Below, one piece after another: positions 11,301 through 23,100 of a stretch of 64,000 bases of DNA. Every line of letters starts with the position of its first letter. The stretch's first letter is position 1. The stretch covers positions 5,934,001-5,998,000 of the forward strand of contig NC_134970.1 of the NCBI RefSeq assembly GCF_965638725.1. Reading direction: 5' to 3'. The position numbers and the translations under genes were made by a program. The notes under the pieces were generated by a model. That model did no database searches. It saw nothing but the letters and a program-made list of their open reading frames with translations, and had not been told where the DNA came from. This stretch comes from Aptenodytes patagonicus. Lineage: Eukaryota > Chordata > Aves > Sphenisciformes > Spheniscidae.

Positions 11301-14300
11301 CTCTCCCTCCCTCCCAGTCCATCCAGCTCCTCGGAGGAGAGCTACTCCACGCCAGATCTGTCTGCTCCGTATTTATTAAAACAACAGACAGGGGCTCTGC
11401 CTCCAGGTGCCCTTGCGCATTCCTGCGGGGCCGGCAGAAGCCGGAGCCGGCGGTGGGTGCCTTGGAAAAAAGCATCATCCCAAACCCAGCTGCTCCGTGT
11501 CCTACCAAGCCGCCCCGTGGGATGGGGGCTCCCCGTGGGAAGGGGGGTTGTCGCAGCACGTCGGGTCCCATCGAGGCGGAGGTGTCCCAGCAAGAAGCAA
11601 AGGGGTGGTGGGATGATGGATCTCATGGTGGTGCACGACTCCTGCACCTGCAGAGCAGATGCATTTTTCTTCCTATAGCAAATGCTCTTTCTGCCCCGTT
11701 CGCACCCAGGGAAGGTATTTCTGCTGCCCTTTGCTCACTTTTTGGGGCTGGGTACAACTCCCCCACTCCTTCCTGGGATAAACCACTGCCTTGAGCGGCT
11801 GGTAAAAGGCTGCCGTGCTCTCACCCAGAAGCGGTTGCGTTAGTGGGCAAAAGAGGGGGGGGATTAATCCTCTGTGCACAGCCAAGGGGAATGGACTGGG
11901 AGATGGCCCTGCTGGAATCAATGAAAGGATGGATTTCAGCCTGCGAGACATCACAGCCTTGATAGGGTCAGCGTGTCCCACGCTGCCAGGGTCTGGCTTC
12001 CTTTGAATGAAACAAGTTAATGAAATTACTGCAAGTCGGAGGGACACAGAGGAGGCTCTGTGCCTTCCTCCGCGGAAAAGCATTCCCACATTCAGCTCAC
12101 CAATATCGCCTCCGTGCCAGGGACCGCGGCATCCGTGGGGGATGCTACGCGGGGCAGGAGCAAGGGGGTGCCGCAAAATCCTCCCCTGAGCGTCCGCTTT
12201 CGGTGCCCTGCTCTTGCCCGGGCTGGTGGGTGCTAAAGGATGGGCTGGTCTGACAGGCAGAGAGGATGCTGCTGTGCCGGAGGGACGGAGAGCAAATCAA
12301 ACAGCATTACAGCAAAACAGACAGCAAAGAAAGATGCTGCAGCAACCTCATCGCTCCTTGCTGCCAGTTAGCCTTCCCATGGAATTTTATCCTCTGCCCA
12401 GATCAGCAGGTCCCCAGGCACGGTTTGGGTTGGGTTGCGAGGATGGGGCAGCCCCTTCTTGGCTCCCTGGGGAGCAGAGGCACAGAGAGGGGTATTCTGC
12501 CTCCCCTCCGCTCAGCCTCGGCTAACAACCGTGACTCCTCCGTGTGGCAGAGGAAGCGGGGTTAATGCCGAGGAAAGCCTCGGCCGGCTCCGCTGAGCTC
12601 ATGCCCTCGGTGAAGTTATTGAATTTACTTCCCCCCCCTCCCGACGAGCTGAAGGGAAGAGCAGCGGGGGCTGCCGCAGGGCACGCTGCGCCTGGGAGCC
12701 AGGTGGGACCCATTAAACCCTGTCCTGGGGACGAGGCAGCGCCGTCCCACCGGTCACACGCGTCCCCGGGAGAAGGGTGGGGGCCCTGTTTCATCTCACC
12801 CCAGCAACGTCCTCCCGAAAATGGGGCCGGGGAAAAACCCCAAGAGGAGGGAAGGATGGAGGGACAGGCAGAGACACTGTTGGGAAGGAAGGAGGGGAGC
12901 AAAGGGGATTTGCTGGTGCAGGTCAGATCCTGCTCATGGGGTAACTCCTGAGAGTGGACATGCTGGGATCTGTATTACGCAAATTAGCAGCTTTAGACCC
13001 AAATACAACGGTCGCTCAAGCTGCTAAAACTTAGCCTGTGTGAGCATCTCTGTGCTCTGAGGACCTCTGCCCCAGTGAAACCACCTCGTACAGAGGCCCC
13101 CACACACCGCAGGGTCCCCTGAGACCCCAGCACCCAGAGACCCATGTCCCTGCCAAGTGCCCAGCACAAGGGGCTCCATCCCCGGCTCCCTCTGCCACGT
13201 GGGTCCCCCCTCCAGCTCCTCGCTCCAGCTTTCTGGGCTCTGCACAGCCGAGCTGAGGTGGGGAGACCACCCCCACCCCCCGCAGATGCTCAGAAGAAGC
13301 AGCAACAAAAAAAGATAATCACAAATCAACACTTTTCCCCCAGAACAGCCCATTCTACCAATTTCAAATGAGGAGCGTGGTGCCCAGACCCCATCATAAT
13401 TTTTCCCTTGAGCCAACCCCCCTAAAACACTCACTTTCCCCCAAATTACCCGGATTTGATGATTTTCCCATAGGCTGCACATCCTGGGATCTCGGTTCTC
13501 TGGGTGATCCCTCCAGGAGCATCCTATCCCGGGTGCTGGACCACGAGGTCGGCTTACCTTACCCGCCGCTCCGGGAGGCAACAGCCCCTTTTACCCTTGG
13601 TTCCCTGCAGAAAGGGCTGATCCTGGCTGTTTCTTCCTCCCCAACTACTCTGAGCACAGAGATTTAATGTGAAAATGCTGTGGGCTGTTTGGGAAGTGGG
13701 AGGAAGACATCTTTTACTCCAATTTGGCAGGGGTCGCCTCCACTTATTGCTCTGAGCTTCCCCCCCTGCTGCTCCGAAGGCTTTGAACCAGCTCAGATCC
13801 TGTTAATGGGGTTAAGCAACAGCAGGGAAAACGTAGGGTTAGTATCAGAGGAAATACGGGGAGCCTGCCGGTGTTTAGGGCCTGATTCCGTGGGATGCTC
13901 GGGCTCTCCATCACCTGGGACAGCCCCGTGTTTCATGCCGTGGAGCCGTTCTTGACAAACACCCAATGCAGGGAAAAACCCCGGCGTGGAAAAGCTCAAG
14001 TCATGGAAACCAAGTGAGGATGTATTTGGGGAAAGTATCACGGCACGCTGCTCTCCGCCACCCCGTGGGCTCACACGCAGCGAGACGCAGCCCACGTCCA
14101 CGTTTCAGTGAGGGGAACGTGGTCCCGAGAGCCTTCACCCAGTTACCGGGGTCCGAGCATCCACCAAGACGCAGGAGCTCTGCCCGATTCCCCGTCGGAG
14201 CTGAGCACGTTCCCCTTTGCAGAGCCGCCGCGTCTCCCGCTGTTGTGTTTATACCAATTAACTTGCTCAAAGCAATTAATGAGCTCCAACACCTTCAGCC

Positions 14301-16473
14301 ATCACCTTCCTATAACAGTGGCAGCCCAGAGGGTGTAAGTAAAGAGCAGGGCACGTTACCAAGCTGGACCGTGCCGCTTTGGGATGGGAAAGAAAGCAAG
14401 GATGGAGATTTGCTTCTGTAGGCACACCGTGTGTCTGCTGAAATCCCAGGGGTTAAATCATCCTTTCCCAACGAGCCTGTCTCATGCAAACTTGCACCAT
14501 CGCTTCTCATCCATGATGGCCCGTCCGTCTGTCCCCAGTCCTCCTGGGGCCGGCAGAGGTAAAGGTCTCAGTGTAGTCGGGGTCTCTCACTCTCAGGGAA
14601 GAGGAAAGGAGGTGCCAAGTTTCCCCCAAGCCTTTGCACCCCGTCGGCGGGGTCTCCACGGTTGAGTGCAGCAGACAAAAGGGAAGGAAAGAGCAGATGA
14701 CCAATGCTCCAGACAAGCAATCAACCCAAGACACCTTTTACACGAGTTGCACGTGCTGGCCCGGTTCCTCAGCAGGGTTAAAACCAGCCAGTGCTCTTCA
14801 GCTGAGCTTTTTTTGGGTGCCTAAGAGTTTTTTGGGGGTGAAATTGCTTAAAAGTTCAATGGCGCGGTTTTCGTTTCCTATCAAGGGACCTCCGAGATAT
14901 GGAACAGCTTGCAGCTCCTCGCAGGGAGATTTGCAGTTGAAAGGTCAAAGCTGTTTCTGGTTCTCCTTATCAGCGTTGGCCGAGCAAGAAGGAAACCTTT
15001 CGCCACCCGGGTCGGGTAGGGGAGGTCACGCCGGGGACAGAGCACCGGGGCACCGGGGATCCGGAGATGAAGCGCCGATGGTAGAAGGTGGGAAGAAACC
15101 CAGGAGACAGGAATTATGCCCTATCTCCAGACCTACAGCAAGGGCACGGGGGGAAGACGACCCTTCCCATCACCCTGGCAGGCCCCACAGTCCCATCCGC
15201 TGGAGAACTAAAGGCAGTGGGAGGCGATGGTTTGGGCGATACCATTGCCCAAAGTGGATTTGGCCGCCGCAACCATGGGGTTGGCCCCACTGGTGGTCAC
15301 TCAGCTCCCTGGACCTGTTCCACATCCCTCCCAGCACTGCTGGGTTGGGTTTGGCTTGCACCGTTGACATGGATGAGGACCCACGTTGGGTTCGGGTGCT
15401 GGGACCCCTCCAGGGCTCTGCAGAAACACAGTCGTGGCCGAGCACAAAACCCCCGAAGAAAGCCAGAAGCAGCGTTTGCTTTACAAGGCCGAGGTCTCCT
15501 GAGCCTAAACAGAGTCCTGGCCCTGAGGGACAAGCTTCTCCACAGCCAAGTGTCATGATGTGTGTCCCATCCGACCACCTTTGCCTTCCTGACCCAAATA
15601 ACTAGTGCTAGAAGCATCCTCCAGTGACAGCAAAGCTTAAATGCTTCTGGGCTCAGCTCTCAGTCAACCCTGCCTTGTTCTCAGCCTTCATCCCCCTCTT
15701 TCCATCCATCCATCCCGGACCATAGCACCACATTGCCAATCCAACCAGTGCTCCAAGCTGTTGGGCACTTTGATCTCACCCTTTCTTGCTCCTGCCTGCT
15801 CCTTCCCATACCCCACATGAGCAGGTCCTCACACACCTTAAATCAGCTGACCCGGCCAGGCTGGGGGCCGGGGCAGGTGAAACAAATTGGTGGGAATCAA
15901 GAAATCTTGACAGCCCATCTGGTTTTCACGCGACCTGACCCCCCCAGCGCTCTCAGCGCTGTCACCTTTCATTCATCCTGACAGGTACAGAGATTGCCAC
16001 CAGCCTGATCTCTTGAAGTCTTGACGTGCACAATCCCATGACAGAAATACAAGAGCTCCTGCTGATGTGCCTTTGGGGAAAGCAAAACTCTCTGCAAAGC
16101 CCTTGGTTGGGAGAGGTGGAAAACACATGGCGAGGAGGGGAAAAAACACCCCCTGCAATGCATGAAGGTGGCTCCTCGGGGTCAACCTCACCTCCCTTGG
16201 CTTCCTCCTGTTGTAAAGACAGCCAAGCATCGCCAACCCTTCAGCAAAACCACCCAAGGAAGAGCTGGTGGGATGTCTGCAACCCTTAACACCTACGTCG
16301 GTGTCCCGTGCCTCGGTTTCCCCCACCTGAAAGAGGAGCACTTTGTCCCTTGGTGGTGTCTCCTTGATGGGACCATGAGGGTAAGGACACATCCAGCACC
16401 CACCACCTTGAACACTGATGAGCCAGGGCATCCCGCGTACATACAGCGCCCATGCACGCTCCCATACCGCGTC
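8337..16473. other. Intergenic, no gene found
   Basis: Eight kilobases of moderately GC-rich sequence without an exon I can support. The longest open frame (14634-15605, +) has no recognisable domain, has low-complexity composition and overlaps equally meaningless frames on the other strand. A fragment near 16303-16340 resembles the 3' part of a MIR-type SINE. Confidence 0.55.
16303..16340 (+). mobile_element. Possible MIR-type SINE fragment
   Basis: The phrase GTGCCTCGGTTTCCCC followed by ACCTGAAA resembles the well-known 3' portion of MIR (TGCCTCAGTTTCCCCATCTGTAAA). It is short and diverged. Confidence 0.35.
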
Positions 16474-16583
16474 CGTCCGTCCGTCCGTCCGTCCGAGCGG
16501 GTCTCACCCGGCGGCGGGGCTCACACGTACGTGTGAGCCCCGCCGCCGGGTGAGACCCGCTCGGACGGACGGACGGACGGACG
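16474..16583. repeat. Perfect 110-bp palindrome without spacer
   Basis: Every base from 16474 to 16528 pairs with its complement from 16583 back to 16529. The axis lies between T16528 and A16529 in CACACGTACGTGTG. The outer part of each arm is a (CCGT)n/(ACGG)n microsatellite. The inner 30 or so bases are non-repetitive, including CGAGCGGGTCTCACCCGG. Symmetry breaks at 16473/16584 (C opposite C). It could be genuine or a fold-back artefact of sequencing or assembly. Confidence 0.97.
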
Positions 16584-18120
16584 CAGGACGGGAGCAACAG
16601 CAGTGAGAAAATAGAGCTCTCCTCCTCGCAGAGCCCCCGGGGACGGCTCCTTCCCCCCCCACCACCACCAGCAGCCACCGAAAAAAAAGCCGATTACTTT
16701 CAGGTGTCGGCCAGTTAATAAAATAAATCTTCCCCTTAAGGAAAGAGGAGGTTTGCAAGGGGAGATTTTTTTTTTTTTTCCCCTTTTTTCCAAAGGCTAA
16801 ACACAAACCAGAAGGCAATGGACTCCGGCACGTTGGCTCCACTGTCCTTTCGGGACACAGTTGGAGACACTTGGCTTTATTTTTTTTCCCTTTGTTTCAC
16901 CACCACCCCCCCCCCCAAAAAAAAAATCTTCCCTCATTTTTAGGGGCTGCTACGAATTTATCCCCAGTAATCACAAGGCGATGCCATCCCACCGGCTCGG
17001 CCCCAGGGAGTTACTTGCATCGTTGTTTGTTACGGACTCTCCGGAGAAAACTTTTCCTTTCCTTGCAATAAATTTTCCACTTACATTTTAAGGGAGGAAA
17101 ATGTTTTCCGGTGCTTTTTCTGGCTCTCTGTCGGGAATGATTACTCCCAGATTTATTGGGATTTGCAAAGGAGGCGGTGATACCTGGGATCTCCGAAACT
17201 CGCCGGGATAATGATGCAGGCAGCACTTGTCAGCCTCAGATCTGATTTATGGAGCAAGATTTCGTCCATCCCGGTGCGTATAATTTACTGGGATCTGGAA
17301 GTGGCTCATTAGGGGATGAGATGAATAAATCCATCAATCCCCCGGGGAGGGGAAAAGCTTTGTTCAGCTCGAAAATCCCAAGGCGGGGTTTGGGGGTTTT
17401 CCTCGGTGGCAGCCGGACAGGGGAGCAGGGCCCTCGCCGGGGTAATTCGGCACCGGCGGCATGGCACGGGACCCGCAGCCGGCTGCTGGGATGGCTGAGC
17501 CCCAGCCTGGGGGGGGGGGGGTCAAATGAGCCCCCAAGGTGGGGGGAAGCATCTTGGGGCATCCTCGAGCACGGTGCGGGTCCTGCTCCCCCGGCGATAG
17601 CCGGGTGTGAATCGGGGGGGGGGGGGGGGGCGGTGCTGAGCCCCCCGGCGCGGCGTCGGGACCCGCTCCACAGATGCCGAACAAGCAGGAGAAGCTGGAG
17701 CCAAATGCATTTGCTCTTACAAAGCCGATTTCTGGAAGGGCTTGGATTTATTCCCGATCCCTCCTGGGATCAGAGGGTCGGTTCGGCCCTTTCTCACTGC
17801 ACAGACAGAGGCTGGGCTAAACCCCCCCCCCCCCGCCCCCAGCACCCCAAAAACATGCCCCACATCACCTCCCTTTTGCTTCCCCCCCCCCCCCCCCCGC
17901 CCCCGTTTCCACCATTTTTCAGCCATTTTCCAGATAAAGACCAAACTCTGCCCGGGGTCACCCCGTGCAAACCCAGAACAACTGAGCCGACTGCGAAAGG
18001 CTCAGCCCAGCCCCGCACCGACGACGGGGAATAAACCCTCCAGGGGAATTAATTCCCCCCGCCGCGGAGCCGGCCAGGCTGTCGTACATCCTACGGGCAG
18101 CATAAATCTGCAACAACACC
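16584..18120. other. Intergenic, low-complexity tracts, no gene
   Basis: The stretch 16680-17300 is relatively AT-rich and may be conserved non-coding DNA. Homopolymers then dominate: G17 at 17614-17630, C17 at 17882-17898 and shorter runs near 17511 and 17826. No exon was recognised on either strand. Confidence 0.5.
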
Positions 18121-18300
18121 CAGCACCGAGTTACTCTGATTTACACCTATTTAAGCAGCTGCTGCGTTAATTCAGGGGCCGGATCCTGCTCCCGGTTACG
18201 TGTATGTTAAATCCAGAGTGACCCCACTTATTTAGTGCCGTTATTTCAGATTTACGCCACGTAACGGCGTTACTCTAAAATAAGAAACTCAAATTGACTC
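18121..18300. repeat. Old interspersed repeat with inverted subunits
   Basis: The motif GAGTTACTCTGATTTACACC at 18128-18147 recurs in opposite orientation near 18205-18223 (GTTAAATCCAGAGTGACC) and again, diverged, at 18239-18276 (CAGATTTACGCC and CGTTACTCT). This style of GTTACTC/GATTTACACC inverted unit is common in ancient reptile and bird repeats, from memory. I cannot name the family. Confidence 0.45.
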
Positions 18301-19689
18301 GAATCCTACCACTTCCCGGCAGAGCAAATCTGGAATAAATTCCTTTTAATCCCTAGATGTATTCCTGATTTTGCAATCGCTGTCGGATTTTTAGACCCGT
18401 TTGGCTCCCGGTTACATGTCTTTTACTGGGATTAATGCCATAAGCACACATGCAGCCCGGCATCGCCCCCCGAATCCCAGCCGCCGCCGGCTTGCTGCCG
18501 CTTCCAGGCTTCGTTTCAGCCCTTTTTTCTTTTCTAATATATCTATATCTATATATATTTGGAGCAGCTGGAAGGAAAAACAAAGCCTGAACTTGGCATC
18601 CCGAAGCACTTTCCAAAGCAGCCTGAAAATCCCCCCACACGGACGAAGTACAAATCTTTCCTTATTAAAGCGGAAAGCCGCCCGGCGTAACGGCGCGGCA
18701 GCGGGACGGCAATGGGAGAAGGGATCCGTCCCTCTGGCTGGGAACCGGCAACACAGGGCTCACGAGTCCCCTCTGCCTCCCGGCGTAAAATTGAGTTTAT
18801 AGAGACCAAATTAACCGGTGGTGGAAATCCACCCCGCGGCCCTGACTGCAAGGACGGGGCCGGATCCTCGTTTAAAGCAGCCCGAGGGAATTAAGCTGAT
18901 TTATTCCCGCAGCTCCTCTAAAGGCCACTCCATCTCCAAAGCACTTTACAAACACTTGGGTTTTTATTCAGCAGCTGCAAAAAACTGCTAGTTTTTACGT
19001 TGGTTTGGATCAAGTTGATTTTTTTTTTTTTTTTCGTTTTTCCTTTCTTTCCCCCTAATCTATCGCCACGAGATGCAAATGAAAACAAAAGCGATGGGGC
19101 TTGGCTTTCCCACCGGGTTTAATCCCGTCCGCAGCCCCGCAGTTTGTTTTCATGGGTTTTGTTCCCTCGATTGTTATTGCTATCATTAATTTACGGCACG
19201 CTTCGACACCGAAGGCTGCTCTGAAGCGAGCGCTGGCAAGCAGCGCCAGGACAAAACCAGTAACTCAGAGATTTCAATAACCAAAAAAAAAACCCCCTAA
19301 AAATTGCCAAAAAAAAAATTGCAATTTCAACAAATTCATTATTCTCCAGAAAAAATTCCCCCCCCCCCCCGTCGCCAGCGCTGAGGGTGTCCACGTGTTA
19401 TTGCAGCAGACGTGCGTCCCTCCTCGCTACGTCCCCGGGGCTCTAACCCAGCTCCGCAGGGCTGTACGTGTAGACGATACGACCGTAACATATCTGTAGA
19501 AATTTAGGTATTTATACAATTATGTGGGCGCGATTTCCACACGCTCATCTGTACCTCTCTGCAATCTAGAGGCAAACTTAGACGATTTTAGTGTCCACGT
19601 GCTGGTAACGTGAACCGATACAGAAAAACACTGTATCGGTGTGCAAAATTATAATACACATTTGCATGGGATTAAATTATCAGCGCATA
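18301..19689. other. AT-rich intergenic block, possible regulatory DNA
   Basis: This stretch has lower GC than its surroundings. It includes a POU octamer ATGCAAAT at 19073-19080, a T-rich run at 19020-19034 and a 10-bp perfect hairpin at 19614-19640. No coding exon is visible. Conservation would need alignment to judge. Confidence 0.4.
19614..19640. other. Perfect 10-bp hairpin, 7-base loop
   Basis: ACCGATACAG (19614-19623) and CTGTATCGGT (19631-19640) are exact reverse complements around AAAAACA. The hairpin sits in AT-rich non-coding DNA. It is too short to be a microRNA precursor as it stands, and no U-run follows it. Confidence 0.7.
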
Positions 19690-19699
19690 TAGCTGGACG

Positions 19700-19832
19700 G
19701 CTATGAATATGCATGTGTACATAAATGTCCATGCATATATAAATGTCCGTGCGTATATAAATATGCATGCACATATAAATATGCATGGCTATATAAATAT
19801 GCATGGCTACATAAATATATATGCACGCGTGT
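19700..19832. repeat. AT-rich tandem repeat, unit about 18-19 bp
   Basis: Six or so copies of a unit like ATATAAATATGCATGGCT run from about 19700 to 19832, with ATGCATGC and ATATAAAT cores and scattered substitutions. The chance open frames through it encode periodic low-complexity peptides and are not genes. Confidence 0.8.
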
Positions 19833-22219
19833 AAAGCACGTGCGTGACACAGAGGCTGTCGCCTGCCCTTGTGAGTCGTTATTACACATGGGTGGATGTT
19901 TATGATGTTTGTGCTTTGCTTTTGTGAGACCTGGAAACGTGGAGCGTTTTCTACGTCGTCAGCCTCATTAAATAACAAATCTGGCCCCGGCTCGGCGGAC
20001 CCGATGGGTTTCCGGCAGGGTCAGACCGAGGGGCTCCGTCTCCCACTCGCTAACGCGAAACAGGGTTGCAATCAGCAAGGGAGATTTCCCCAGGTGAATT
20101 AATAAAGTCGTTTTTCCTGCCGTCAGCGCGCACATTCCTGAGCGAGATCGAACCGTAGCTTGGGATGAAGCTCTCCACTGAGTTCGGGCATTAGGAGCTG
20201 GAGGATTTTCTGGGATATTTGGGAGGCAGAGAGGGATGTGCAGACGGACAAGGGCTGAGGACTGAACCCGTGATAGCTCTGCAGCTTTAGCAAAAAAAAA
20301 AAAAAAAAGACCCGTAAGCAAGGGCACAGATTCCCTTTGCCGCTCAGGGCTGAGATTATTGTCCCTGCACGACAGAGAGATGCAGGGACGTGCCCAAGAC
20401 AAACTAGAAGACCATGCTGGCACCCAACAAGGGGTGTAAACCAGCCAGGGATGAATCTCCCCTGGGGATTAGGAGAAGGTCCTCGCTGTGGGGCGCAGAG
20501 CCTGGAGGATCCCAGGCTGGGGACACAAGCAGAAGCAGCCAGCGTGGCCAGCTGAGTCCCACATCTTCCTCGGGCAAGGGAAGAACCTCACGGGCTTCCC
20601 CAAAATGCACGTCCTTGCAAAGACGTCTAGAGGGAATGGCCTTCGTTGTATTGTCCCAGCTCCTTTTGTCCCCACGTGGTGTTTCTCCAGGCTGAGGACC
20701 TGGCCTGGGCATGGAGAGAAGCAGTAGAGCTGGAGAAGAGCCTCCAAGCCCTGGTCCAAGCTTGGTCAGCAGTCAGCCAACACAGCTGGGGATGCTACAG
20801 GCTGGAGGGGGCTTTGGTGTCTAATAGCGTCATCAGGAGGACAGTTGTCCCCAGACTCTGTCCCTTCCGCCTTGACCCTGAAGCTCATGTGCCAGAGCCA
20901 CGTTGAGCTGAGCTGCCTCCCTGCTTTCCAGAGGAAGCCATAGCTTTTTCTCAGCAGGCTCCCAGGCACGGGCTTTCTTCCCAAACTGCAGATCGCAGAG
21001 GAAAAAATGATAAAAAAATCACCCCCCCCTGAGAAAAAGCCCATGGGCTGGACCACGACCGCTGGTCCTCATCTACGCTGCCCGCTGCTCGACCTCCAGG
21101 CTGGGAGGGAAAGCACGTCCTCCGAGAAGGAGAAGCCCGTTCCCAGTCCTGTGCATTAGGCACTGCTCCGTGCCTCGCCAGCATTTCCAAGGCTCTGGAT
21201 AACGTTGCAAAGTCTTGGCTGCGCAGGGACGTTCGTACAAACCACAGAGCTATGCAAACCCTCCCGGCCTCCTGCCGAGCTCTTCAGTGACATCTCCTGA
21301 TCCCAGGGGCGGCGAGGCAGCTCTATGGGATGGTTTGAGACTGTTGGGAAAGCCAATGGGATGCAAAGAGGGGGAAAAAAGATTCCTCCTCCCAGCAAGC
21401 AAGCGAGAAACCGAAAACAGAGAACATTTGCCCACAGAGCATCCCGCTGGAGTCCTCCCGCCGCACTTGGTGGCTTTCTTGCCGTGGCTCATTTGGTGGC
21501 AGAGGCAATTAAAACGGGGCCACAAAAGGTCGTTTCAATCCAAGAACCGACCCAGCGGCACTTCCCCTTGCAGAGATGTCGGAGTCGGACGCCGTGACAT
21601 TGTGAAAAGTTTCTCCTGGAAGCTTTTCAGCCGAGGAGTTTGTTGGGATCATCCTTTGCCCACAAATAATCTGGTGCGTGGCAAACGAACCCCAGCGAGC
21701 CCCGGGAGCACCACGGGGACCTCCCTGCCCCGGTCAGTCCCATACTGGCGCCCATCCATGGTGCCCTAAGAAGAGGCACCCACCTTGGTCTCCCCCAGCA
21801 GCCTTTGCCCCTGATCTCAAAGCTCCCAACACATCCATCCAGCAAGCCAGGAGGATGAGGCACCCTGGTCTGGCTCTACGCACAAGAAAACCCAGGGCAG
21901 AGGGTCGGTGGCAGGTTCAGAAGGAGACCCCAGGAGTCCTGGTCCTCAGCCCCGCTGAGGTCCCCCCGTTTGGAGGGACCAAACCCCTGAGCAGCTCCAC
22001 AAACCGACACCCACCCCACAAATATCCAAAAGATCTCACAAACCTCTCCCCCTGCTGCCTTCAGCTCCCAAATACCCCAAATCCCAGAGACCAAACGCCT
22101 TCCCAAGACCTCTTCCACCTGCCCAGGAGGGACCCAGCGATGGCTCCAGCCTGGAAAACCAGCACATCCCAAACCAGCCTGCCCGTCCCCCTCCACACCA
22201 CTGGCACACATGGATAGAC
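19833..22219. other. Intergenic, no gene found
   Basis: No supportable exon. A segment near 20353-20410 resembles an antisense MIR-type SINE. Confidence 0.5.
20353..20410 (-). mobile_element. Possible antisense MIR-type SINE fragment
   Basis: The order GATTATTGTCCC, then AGAGAGATGCAGGGACGTGC, then CCAAGAC parallels reverse-complement MIR (ATTATCCCCATTT, GAGGCACAGAGAGGT, TTGCCCAAGGTCAC). It is diverged, so confidence is low. Confidence 0.3.
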
Positions 22220-23100
22220 TCATCCCCCTGCTATTAAAATCCTTTAAATGCCAGCAGTAAAACTGGGAGAGGTACGTTGAAACTAATAAGCCTTTACGGG
22301 AGTTATGCTATGTTTGATAATATTTAATGACTTGTTGCGTGCCAGAGGACTTGTAGTCCCTATTTAGCAATAATTTACAACACGCAGCGAGCTGTGGACA
22401 GTCAGACAGGGTAAATCTCGGCAGCTCCAGCTGCTGCAAAGGGAAGGCGTCGGGGAACGCTGCGGGATGCGGGATGCAGAGGGAGCCGTCGTGGGCCGGC
22501 GGGTGGGTGAGGAGGGAGCGCCAGCTCTTGCTCAGATTTCCCCCGGCTACCCAGGGAATCCGAAATGGATGGGTATTGCCCTCTCCCTAACAATACAAGC
22601 GGGCGGAGGGAGCACCGCACGCTCAGACCCCCGTTTGCAGAGCCAGCCCCTCGCAGGATTCGCTGCCAGAATAAGTTTGAGCCCAGGATCACAACCCAGC
22701 CACTGTTTTTCCTGCAAATACAGTTTCCCTAACCAGGGACTGGAAAATTCAGCCGTGATTTATACCACACACCACAAACCCGGCACTCCTGCAATAACAC
22801 CGGTTTTTGCAACGACCCGACAGCACCGTATCAATCCTGCAACTGCTGCCAAGACATAGGGGTTGCATTATATTTTTATCATAAGCTCTTTGAAAAAAGA
22901 TTGTCTGGTGGTTCCAGATTTGCACCATGTCTGGGGATAACAAAGTACTGCCCCAGCACCGCTGATAAAAGCGATACCACGCTGCATAATGTTATTTAAT
23001 GGTCAGCGTTATCCTGTTGTTCCGCTATTTAACATCACACATCTGTGATCTGCCTGGTCCTTCTCCGCCTCTTTTTGCTGCTCCCATGCAGTTCATCCCC
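22220..23100. promoter_or_regulatory. Candidate conserved non-coding block upstream of ALX3
   Basis: This AT-rich island lies 1.2-2.1 kb before the ALX3 start codon in otherwise GC-rich sequence. It has several homeodomain-type motifs (TATTTAATGA, TAATTTAC, TTATTTAATG, CTATTTAAC) and no coding potential. The composition contrast is seen directly. A role as ALX3 proximal enhancer or promoter DNA is inferred from position. Confidence 0.3.

Noticed and set aside
14634-15605. 323-residue + strand frame
   Set aside because: No recognisable domain, no upstream or downstream splice-consistent exons, and overlapping frames on the other strand.
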